Shown here piece after piece: positions 1 to 5,094 of a DNA stretch of 7,118 bases; the stretch's first letter is position 1, and each line of letters begins with the position of its first letter. The DNA is from an uncultured Bacilli bacterium. Lineage in GTDB: Bacteria; Bacillota_I; Bacilli_A; RF39; UBA660. The translations under genes and the position numbers were made by a program. The notes beneath the pieces were generated by a model. It saw only the letters and a program-made list of their open reading frames with translations. It was not told where the DNA came from and did no database searches. The stretch covers positions 23,079-30,196 of the forward strand of contig CARZYU010000003.1 of the NCBI GenBank assembly GCA_949113215.1, written 5' to 3'.

Positions 1-429
1 ATAACCTTTTAAGTGATAAATTCCGTCTTTCTGGAAAACATTTTTAAAATCTAACGGATCAGTTGAAGTGCCTCCTTTAACCTCAATAACAGGAGAATTA
101 CTTGTTCCCAGTACTTTAGCAACCCCATTTTCATCGATTTCTAATCCTTCTCCGATTTTGATACCGCCAAGATTTTTCGAACTAGCAATTGGCAATTCAT
201 AAGTCTCAGAAATAAATCCGCTATCATTTTTTAATTCACTTGTCTTTTTTGGTATTAAAATTCCTAATTCTTCAAGACTTTTATTTCCATCTAATTCCAC
301 AGAATTAATTTGAGGTTTGCCTTTTAAAGACGAATAATCATCCGTTCCTCCAGAGACATAGTTTTCCTTTTCAAGATTAATTACTTGTTCCATTTTTTCT
401 TTTTCAACATCAATCTCTCTTTCCATCAT
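1..429 (-). CDS. Modular tail fibre protein, N-terminal part (runs off left edge)
   Basis: 143 codons are open from the ATG at 429 to base 1 with no stop, so the gene continues beyond the window. The first ~25 residues are charged and helical (EREIDVEKEKMEQVINLEKE). Three modules common in Bacillota phage fibres follow: YSSLKGKPQINSVELDGNKS (32-51, the 'YxxLxNKPxINGVxLxGNKT' motif), KKTSELKNDSGFI (61-73), and ASSKNLGGIKIGEGLEIDEN (82-101, the 'ASxxxLGGIKVGxGLSIDxNG' motif). The final ~30 visible residues (from about IEVKGG) begin another domain. Such proteins form trimeric fibres whose distal end recognises the host; that end is not in view. AAGGAG (440-435) is 5 nt from this ATG and 8 nt from a second in-frame ATG at 426, so either could be the true start. 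The gene overlaps the stop of the preceding gene by 4 nt. Confidence 0.85.
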   Translation of the reverse strand, partial: MMEREIDVEKEKMEQVINLEKENYVSGGTDDYSSLKGKPQINSVELDGNKSLEELGILIPKKTSELKNDSGFISETYELPIASSKNLGGIKIGEGLEIDENGVAKVLGTSNSPVIEVKGGTSTDPLDFKNVFQKDGIYHLKGY

Positions 430-776
430 TCATTCTCCTTATGAGTTATTTCTTCTTCGATCCTCAACGTTCCCTTTGAAATAGTTTTCTTATAATTCTC
501 CCCAATCATAATTTCAATATCGAATAGATAATCTCTGAACTCTAAATCTTCTGTATCGTTTGGCTTAATTTCGATGTGATAATACCCCTCATTGTCAAAT
601 GTAATTCCATCTTCCAACGTTTTTTGGAAAACAAACTTAGATATATAACTATTTTTTTTGACCGTGAAATAGACCTTATCGACTTTCTCTAAAATAATCT
701 CTCCCAAGTCATTTTTACGACAAAATTTAATTTTTTCCGAATCCCCTCTCGTCATTGATAAAATGCTATTTTTCAT
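426..776 (-). CDS. BppU N-terminal-like beta-sandwich baseplate protein
   Basis: This is a 116-aa protein of a type widespread in Bacillota prophage tail modules. Recognisable blocks are SMTRGDSEKIKF (7-18), VYFTVKK (35-41), FQKTLEDGITFDNEGYYHIE (50-69), the DTEDLEF turn (74-80), YLFDIEI (83-89) and KGTLRIEEEIT (101-111). This pattern resembles the Ig-like N-terminal domain of baseplate upper proteins (BppU family), which attaches fibres or receptor-binding proteins to the baseplate. Here it is a separate protein rather than the head of a fibre. I chose the ATG at 776 because AAGGAG (792-787) lies 10 nt before it; an in-frame GTG at 785 would leave only 1 nt after that site. The stop TGA lies within the start region of the fibre gene, so the two are probably translated together. 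The family likeness is from memory; the adaptor role is inferred. Confidence 0.78.
   Translation of the reverse strand: MKNSILSMTRGDSEKIKFCRKNDLGEIILEKVDKVYFTVKKNSYISKFVFQKTLEDGITFDNEGYYHIEIKPNDTEDLEFRDYLFDIEIMIGENYKKTISKGTLRIEEEITHKENE
435..440 (-). promoter_or_regulatory. Ribosome binding site for the partial tail fibre gene
   Basis: AAGGAG lies inside the last codons of the BppU-like gene, 5 nt from ATG 429 and 8 nt from ATG 426. A third ATG at 433 is in another frame and reaches a stop after seven codons, so it is not used. Confidence 0.75.
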
Positions 777-786
777 TTTTATCACT

Positions 787-792
787 CTCCTT
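787..792 (-). promoter_or_regulatory. Ribosome binding site that fixes the BppU-like gene start
   Basis: AAGGAG, with an A-rich run ahead of it, lies 10 nt before the ATG at 776 and only 1 nt before the GTG at 785. The ATG is therefore the better start, giving 116 rather than 119 residues. Confidence 0.75.
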
Positions 793-794
793 TT

Positions 795-1247
795 TTAAAT
801 AGCCGGAAGCTTTATACCGATAACAGACCATACTTTTACGGAATTTAACGAAACTCCTTTAATATCGCGAACCGTAAATCTCAAATCACCACCAGAGTAA
901 TTAAAACCGAAACAAACCATATCCGATTGGAAATTCGAAAAGCTATGATTTGACGGCAGCTGTGTGACAGCAATACAAATGGATTGAGACGTCCAAACAG
1001 CAGATTGACCGAATTTTATGACTAGAAAATCGTAATTGCCTATGTCATCGTTCAAATTTACTGTTTGCCATCCATTTAATGCACTAACAGGTGACGATTC
1101 TCCCTGAAAAAGGACTTTTTTACCAAACAATTCTGATGAATCAGGAGTCATATATAACTGATTTTCGTCCAAAGTGTTATTTGACTTAGCATTTTGATAC
1201 TGTTCTTCCGAAAGAACGTTTATTTTTTTTAATGCTGAATCTGTCAT
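795..1247 (-). CDS. Small phage tail fibre / appendage protein 2
   Basis: This is a 150-aa protein. The N-terminal 36 residues (INVLSEEQYQNA, then LDENQLYMTPD) match the adaptor motif 'INVLTxxQYxxL...xNxLYxxPD' found at the head of many Bacillota phage fibre and tail proteins. Residues 44-150 form a separate beta-rich module: VLFQGESS, LNDDIGNYDFLVIKFG (65-80) and a closing VKVWSVIGIKLPAI. This module resembles that of the gene just upstream in the transcript, suggesting duplication with swapped N-terminal adaptors. The start overlaps the previous stop (ATGA) and is preceded by GGGGTGA (1258-1252). An A8 run occurs in codons 6-9. There is no membrane segment or signal peptide. The product is probably part of the tail-tip appendages; a role in binding host carbohydrate is possible but not shown by the sequence. 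Confidence 0.76.
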   Translation of the reverse strand: MTDSALKKINVLSEEQYQNAKSNNTLDENQLYMTPDSSELFGKKVLFQGESSPVSALNGWQTVNLNDDIGNYDFLVIKFGQSAVWTSQSICIAVTQLPSNHSFSNFQSDMVCFGFNYSGGDLRFTVRDIKGVSLNSVKVWSVIGIKLPAI

Positions 1248-1621
1248 AATTTCACCCCAATAACCTTTTCAAACCCAATTTCATTCCAACCGTTTTTTCC
1301 TGTCAGCATAGCTTTTACAAAATTATTTTCGACTCTAACGTGTCCTCTTACAAAATAATTTGAATTACTCGGATTCACGATGTTTATATTGAAATTTCTA
1401 CCATAAAAATCTTTTGGAATTACGATAGAAAGCAAACTGTTTTTGTCTCCTCTTGCAATCACAACAATGAGTTCAAAATTGCTAATATCTTTTAATAGCT
1501 CTTTATTAGTTGTCGAGCCGTCAGAAGTAACTGTTGAAATAGTAAATTCTTGAGATAATAGGGATTCTTTAACAGAAGAACAATTTCCCGCTATTTTTTC
1601 GCTTCCTAAATATAAAGCCAT
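1244..1621 (-). CDS. Small phage tail fibre / appendage protein 1
   Basis: This is a 125-aa protein. It opens with MALYLGSEKIAG, a short N-terminal motif common to Bacillota phage tail appendage proteins (often written LYLGxEKI). Residues 27-125 form a beta-rich module with LLKDISNFELIVVI (42-55), a central SIVIPKDF strand pair, and GWNEIGFEKVIGVKL at the very end. The pattern ISNFxLIVV...VIGVKL is also seen in the C-terminal module of the next gene (YDFLVI...VIGIKL), so the two probably share a fold. The start ATG follows the preceding TAA without a gap and has GAGGTGG (1634-1628) upstream; the stop overlaps the next start in ATGA. Compact proteins of this kind are usually trimeric tips or accessory fibres; direct receptor binding is an inference. 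It could equally be a chaperone-like accessory for the fibre. Confidence 0.75.
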   Translation of the reverse strand: MALYLGSEKIAGNCSSVKESLLSQEFTISTVTSDGSTTNKELLKDISNFELIVVIARGDKNSLLSIVIPKDFYGRNFNINIVNPSNSNYFVRGHVRVENNFVKAMLTGKNGWNEIGFEKVIGVKL

Positions 1622-3121
1622 TTAATTCCACCTCTCAATCTTAATTGATCCGCCTAAAGGGTTATCGTCCCCATCATAAACGCCATCTTTGTTCCACCAA
1701 AAAATCGGTTTTGCTCTCAAGACTTGCCTGATTCCAGAAGAAGAGACCAGCTTGTCTTCGAAAAACAATCCAATATCGTATTTTTTTGTGTAATCAAAAA
1801 TATCTCCCAAGGAGATATTGTTGATACTAGATATTTTTAAATTGGACTCATCAAATTGATAATCAGTATCTTTTACTAGCGATTTCAAATCAATCCATTC
1901 TTTTTCTTCATAGCTGTTTTCTCTGTATTTAACATTCAAAGCAATCTCGTTTTGAACGGATCCAAAATTCAAATTCCAACAATCTCCTGAAAAATTAATT
2001 CTGATTTCTCCTGACACCTTAGGATCTGGTCTGAAAGCGTTTAAATCCACACTTAAAGGGACGTAATTAACTGTTGAAAAATTAATCGTTTCGTTGGATG
2101 GGTACTTAGGCAAAGCGTCAATATCTTTAATCTCTAAAGAAACCATTCCGTCTCTATCATCTACAACAGAGATCTGATGATTTTGACAATCAAATTTTTC
2201 AAAGGTATATTCAAAGGAAATTGTAGTATTTTCATCTGTTTCTTCTACTATTGTAAATGGTACTTCTGTTGCAATATCGAGCGAAACAAAACTCGGGTTT
2301 GCATATTTTCTAAAAATAGCTTTTCCCATCAATTTACCATTTGAATAATTAAGTATCATCTTTTGATTATTCCCTGTAAGAGCTGTAGTAACGGAATTAA
2401 TATCTAAAAGTGAAGTGTTTGTCATATCAAATACAGGCAATCCATCAGCTCCAGTTGATACCATTATTTTTGTACTTTTTGTACCTAACAATGAATTTCC
2501 ATTGTATGTATCGCAATAGATCGTACATTCTTCATTTTGAGTTGCCATTTTTTCATAAAACGAATCTGGGATTTCCCACCCATAATTTTGAAGTTCTGTT
2601 TTTTCTGTTATAATTCCACTTAAATCTTTAAACAAATATCGTAGTGTACTAGTAAAATTGTTGCTAGCTTTATTGATTACAATAACACTAGATTTCCCGA
2701 TTTCTGCATTTGTTGCTGAAACGGAGCTTGCTCGTGGAATCGTTGGAAGAGCAACATCGCCTTGAATGTAAACGTAGATTCCAAGACCTCCACTTTCTGC
2801 GCCAGCATGAAGAGTTAAGGTTTTCTTGCCATCTGGATTGTGATTCACTACTCCAGAACCGGATGTTATTGTTTCATTCTCAAAATGCCAGATTGCATTG
2901 TTTGATTCAACGGTTGGAGCATAGTCACAAGAAAATTTGTAACCGTAAGTACTCATCTCATTTCCGGAAAAGACAGTGTTTAGCCTTGTCTGAATCGTAG
3001 TTTTGTTGCTATCAATTTGTTGTTCTGAGTATTTTGCGTCTAAATAGAAATAAACTGCGGCTCCATTATTGGAATAACTCCCACTTGCTACATTTTGCCA
3101 TTCCTTTGTTAGATTTATCAT
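1622..3121 (-). CDS. DUF859-like phage minor structural protein (tail tip / host contact)
   Basis: This 499-aa protein resembles the DUF859 family of siphophage minor structural proteins, known mainly from streptococcal phages and often encoded just after the hub gene. The N-terminal ~120 residues are Ser/Thr/Asn-rich and beta-rich (WQNVASGSYSNN at 8-19, VVNHNPDGKKTLTL at 91-104). GDVALPTIPRASS (121-133) is a common linker in phage structural proteins. The middle is a series of beta-sandwich-like repeats. AFRPDPKVSGEIRINFSGDC (362-381) is a further family-like block. The ending KPIFWWNKDGVYDGDDNPLG (471-490) is typical of DUF859-type C termini. There is no catalytic motif, signal peptide or membrane segment. 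The start overlaps the hub stop in ATGA and has AGGAG (3136-3132) 10 nt upstream. The stop TAA directly abuts the next ATG. Likely function: an outer baseplate or receptor-contacting component; this role is inferred. Confidence 0.82.
   Translation of the reverse strand: MINLTKEWQNVASGSYSNNGAAVYFYLDAKYSEQQIDSNKTTIQTRLNTVFSGNEMSTYGYKFSCDYAPTVESNNAIWHFENETITSGSGVVNHNPDGKKTLTLHAGAESGGLGIYVYIQGDVALPTIPRASSVSATNAEIGKSSVIVINKASNNFTSTLRYLFKDLSGIITEKTELQNYGWEIPDSFYEKMATQNEECTIYCDTYNGNSLLGTKSTKIMVSTGADGLPVFDMTNTSLLDINSVTTALTGNNQKMILNYSNGKLMGKAIFRKYANPSFVSLDIATEVPFTIVEETDENTTISFEYTFEKFDCQNHQISVVDDRDGMVSLEIKDIDALPKYPSNETINFSTVNYVPLSVDLNAFRPDPKVSGEIRINFSGDCWNLNFGSVQNEIALNVKYRENSYEEKEWIDLKSLVKDTDYQFDESNLKISSINNISLGDIFDYTKKYDIGLFFEDKLVSSSGIRQVLRAKPIFWWNKDGVYDGDDNPLGGSIKIERWN
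1796..1819 (-). repeat. Terminator-like hairpin inside the DUF859-like gene
   Basis: Minus-strand arms AATATCTCC and GGAGATATT form a 9-bp perfect stem around a TTG loop, and the T tract continues after the stem (1800-1796, five Ts, two of them in the stem). It encodes part of the NNISLGDIF segment near the C terminus. The inverted repeat is plain in the sequence; any function in transcription or mRNA decay is inference. Confidence 0.4.
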
Positions 3122-4698
3122 ATATCAAACGCTCCTGTTCCGTCTTTGTAATCCTCAATTCTAGAATTATTCCCAATCGTTAAATAACGACCAACGTTGA
3201 TGTTGGACGTTCTAACAATTGCTTCATTTTTTTCTTCATCGTAACCAGCAAAAAGGAGCTCTTGAGCTCCTCCTACTGTACTTTCCAATTTCAACCCTTT
3301 TTCACTGAAATTGCCTTTTGTTTTTGCATTCGTTTTTTCTGCAGTCAGACCGTTTTCATCGATTGTCATTCCTGTTGTAATTACTTTAGTGACAGACCCA
3401 TCCGTTAGCTTTGTGTTTACTTCTGTTTTCGTGTATGTGTTCGTTTGTAAAGTGTTTACAGAATTCTCTAAAGTAACAAAAGTTTCTTTTGGGGTATAAC
3501 CATCAAACTTGTTTGTTATTTCTTGGTAATTATTGTTTTCCCTTGTGTCTAGTTCTTGGACCGTAGAAGTCAAACCATTGATAGTTTGATTTTGTTTATC
3601 TACAATTAAAAAAGCCTGATTAATCCTTCGATCAGTCTTGTCGGCTTTTTTGTAGTCACTTTCGCTTTCTTCTAATCTATCAGTGTAAATATTTTCTGAA
3701 AAACCACTAGACACAATCAATTCATCATTCAAGATTAGACATTTATAAGTGTTATTATCTATTTGAATTTGATATGAATCACACAAATCAAAATAACAAA
3801 TCCCTGTACTTACAAAATCATTTAAATAGTAAGTTAAACCATTTAATTGATTTAAAATTCCAGGCAAATATTGGTCTCTGTCATTTGAATTCATAATTTG
3901 ATTATCGCAAATTTTAAGTTCACAGAGCCCGTTTTCTTGAACGCTTTCCTCGTCACGCAAATAAACATTGTCGCTTTCGGCACTACGGCTTAAGACTATG
4001 GAATTTACAGGACCATATTTTTCCCCAAAATTCACATTGGCATCTTTCAAATAACGGCTATCAATAACATCATTCGTATCATTTACATACCTAATTTCTA
4101 ATTCATCGTTGCTATTGATACAAATAGTACTAGCTGTTACTTGAGCCAATTCATCTAAAACATCTCGAAAAGTATATCCTAAGTCTTTACCATTAACATC
4201 AAGATACGGGTCAGAAACAATTTGCTTATCGCTATTAACAAAAGAATCTCCATTAGCTAAAGTTAAGCCTAGGCGCTCGCATACCTTTAGAATATAATTT
4301 CTGATAGTAGTTGGATAAGTAATATTTAAATTTTCGTATGATACCATTGAAAGAAGCATTTTATCATAGCAGATTAGTTTATAACTATTCGTGTCTTCTT
4401 GCCGTTCAGAAGAGCTTACAATATAGTTTCCAAAATCAATGTATTCAAAGTCGTTTCCGACTTTAAGCCCAAATTTATAATTTACTACTGTCCCCAGTTC
4501 AATGTCTTCTTTGCAATCTATTTCTAATTGCTTCATAACAGATTTTAAAATGTTCCCTTTGAACAAAGGAGTTACGCTATTTAACGAGTAATCATCTAGC
4601 GTAACTGTTGTTTCTCCTTGCTTGTAGGTAACTTTGCTTCTTATTTCTCTTGCAAACTTAGGAAGTTCTTCCTTGAAACCACTAGTATGTACCTTCAT
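3118..4698 (-). CDS. Phage tail hub / tail-tip (Tal-like) protein with coiled-coil neck
   Basis: This 526-aa protein should form the hub that closes the tail tip below the Dit ring. Residues 12-120 match the start of many Bacillota phage hub proteins: KFAREIRSKVTY, KGNILKSVMKQLEI, then YIDFGNYIVSSSE (86-98) and YKLICYDKMLLSM (106-118). Residues 120-345 look like the rest of the gp27-like hub. Residues 350-430 are a heptad-like, Thr/Asn-rich neck ending in YTKTEVNTKL, a motif of fibre-like proteins. Residues 440-526 form a tip module (MTIDENGLTAEKT, then YLTIGNNSRIEDYKDGTG). Unlike classical Tal proteins, no lysozyme, NlpC/P60, CHAP or M23 motif is seen. The start is the ATG at 4698, with AGGAGG (4711-4706) 7 nt upstream and one base after the previous TAA; an in-frame ATG at 4761 would overlap the previous gene by 62 nt. 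The stop overlaps the next start (ATGA). Confidence 0.88.
   Translation of the reverse strand: MKVHTSGFKEELPKFAREIRSKVTYKQGETTVTLDDYSLNSVTPLFKGNILKSVMKQLEIDCKEDIELGTVVNYKFGLKVGNDFEYIDFGNYIVSSSERQEDTNSYKLICYDKMLLSMVSYENLNITYPTTIRNYILKVCERLGLTLANGDSFVNSDKQIVSDPYLDVNGKDLGYTFRDVLDELAQVTASTICINSNDELEIRYVNDTNDVIDSRYLKDANVNFGEKYGPVNSIVLSRSAESDNVYLRDEESVQENGLCELKICDNQIMNSNDRDQYLPGILNQLNGLTYYLNDFVSTGICYFDLCDSYQIQIDNNTYKCLILNDELIVSSGFSENIYTDRLEESESDYKKADKTDRRINQAFLIVDKQNQTINGLTSTVQELDTRENNNYQEITNKFDGYTPKETFVTLENSVNTLQTNTYTKTEVNTKLTDGSVTKVITTGMTIDENGLTAEKTNAKTKGNFSEKGLKLESTVGGAQELLFAGYDEEKNEAIVRTSNINVGRYLTIGNNSRIEDYKDGTGAFDI
3132..3136 (-). promoter_or_regulatory. Ribosome binding site for the DUF859-like gene
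   Basis: AGGAG lies 10 nt before the ATG at 3121, within the last codons of the hub gene. Together with the ATGA stop/start overlap it supports coupled translation of hub and DUF859-like protein. Confidence 0.7.
3250..3271 (-). repeat. Terminator-like hairpin inside the hub gene
   Basis: Read on the minus strand, an 8-bp perfect stem (AGGAGCTC / GAGCTCCT, separated only by AA) is followed directly by a T run: five Ts (3254-3250), the first of them in the stem. That is the layout of an intrinsic terminator in the sense direction of the operon. It lies within codons for GGAQELLF of the hub, about 130 nt before its stop. The inverted repeat is certain; activity as a terminator or attenuator is unproven and may be suppressed by translating ribosomes. 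Confidence 0.45.
3608..3651 (-). repeat. Inverted repeat with A6/T6 flanks inside the hub gene
   Basis: The 9-bp arms AAAAAAGCC (3608-3616) and GGCTTTTTT (3643-3651) are exact inverted copies 26 nt apart, with a small inner stem TGAT/ATCA (3617-3620 with 3631-3634). On the minus strand it ends in T6. It codes for the start of the coiled-coil neck (KADKTDRRINQAFLI). The long interval makes it a weaker terminator candidate than the hairpin at 3250-3271. Confidence 0.35.
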
Positions 4699-4699
4699 A

Positions 4700-5083
4700 T
4701 TATTGCCTCCTGCTAACTGAAATAAAGGCAACGCTGAATCCTTCATTTTTTTGATTCTCATTGATAATCGACTTATTAGTTATTTCATAATCACCTGTAT
4801 ATGTTGTCATTGTAACTTTTGCTTTTTTATGGGAATCATAATACTTGGTTTCTTGCCTAGCTGAATCTAAAATTGGAACAACTAATTCTAATTCCGTTTT
4901 TGTCAATTTTCTAAACTGCAAGGTAAGTTTAGGAAAAATTCCTAGAAGAGTTCCGCTTTGATCTCCCGCAAGATTTCTTCCACTATCGTTAGCCCATAAT
5001 TTGTGATATCCAAATTTTGCTTCCACTAAAAAAGGCCCCAGATTAAGCCCGTTTGAAACTACTGAATCTTTGTCAACAATCAC
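4700..5083 (-). CDS. Small phage tail protein in the Dit (distal tail) position
   Basis: This is a 127-aa protein between the tape measure and hub genes, where siphophages encode the distal tail protein that joins tail tube to hub. The sequence resembles conserved prophage proteins of unknown function: GYHKLWANDSGRNLAG (25-40), SGTLLGIFPKLTLQF (43-57) and TTYTGDYEI (93-101) look like conserved blocks. It appears to be a compact beta-rich protein with no signal peptide or membrane segment. I start it at the GTG at 5083 because AGGTGA (5094-5089) sits 5 nt ahead. An in-frame GTG at 5092, directly after the tape measure TAG, would add three residues but has only AGG 3 nt away. It is much shorter than classical Dit proteins, which are usually above 200 aa, so it would supply at most the tube-ring domain. 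The family is recognised with fair confidence; the Dit role is inferred from position. Confidence 0.82.
   Translation of the reverse strand: MIVDKDSVVSNGLNLGPFLVEAKFGYHKLWANDSGRNLAGDQSGTLLGIFPKLTLQFRKLTKTELELVVPILDSARQETKYYDSHKKAKVTMTTYTGDYEITNKSIINENQKNEGFSVAFISVSRRQ
4706..4711 (-). promoter_or_regulatory. Ribosome binding site that fixes the hub gene start
   Basis: A perfect AGGAGG sits 7 nt before the ATG at 4698 and within the last codons of the preceding gene. It rules out the longer in-frame ATG at 4761 as the main start, because that would overlap the upstream gene by 62 nt. Confidence 0.85.
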
Positions 5084-5088
5084 TTTAG

Positions 5089-5094
5089 TCACCT
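5089..5094 (-). promoter_or_regulatory. Ribosome binding site for the Dit-position gene
   Basis: AGGTGA matches the downstream half of the AGGAGGTGA consensus and lies 5 nt before the GTG at 5083. It overlaps the tape measure stop codon (TAG at 5095-5093), so translation is likely coupled. It favours GTG 5083 over GTG 5092. Confidence 0.6.

Noticed and set aside
744..752. RGD tripeptide in the 116-aa protein, suggestive of an adhesion motif
   Set aside because: It falls in the TRGD block that I recall as common to this phage protein family, so it most likely belongs to the fold rather than to integrin-type adhesion.
2410..3000. Two plus-strand open frames opposite the DUF859-like gene (2410-2613 and 2710-3000)
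   Set aside because: They lie wholly antisense to a well-supported gene, have unnatural composition (runs of Leu, His, Arg, Phe), and match no family I recognise.
3311..3499. Plus-strand open frame, Val/Phe-rich, looking like a membrane peptide
   Set aside because: It is the mirror of the Thr/Lys/Glu-rich coiled-coil neck of the hub gene; the hydrophobic look comes from reading those codons in reverse complement.
4699..4761. Longer hub N terminus starting at ATG 4761
   Set aside because: It would overlap the previous gene by 62 nt, whereas ATG 4698 has a perfect AGGAGG at ideal distance and begins with the family-like sequence.
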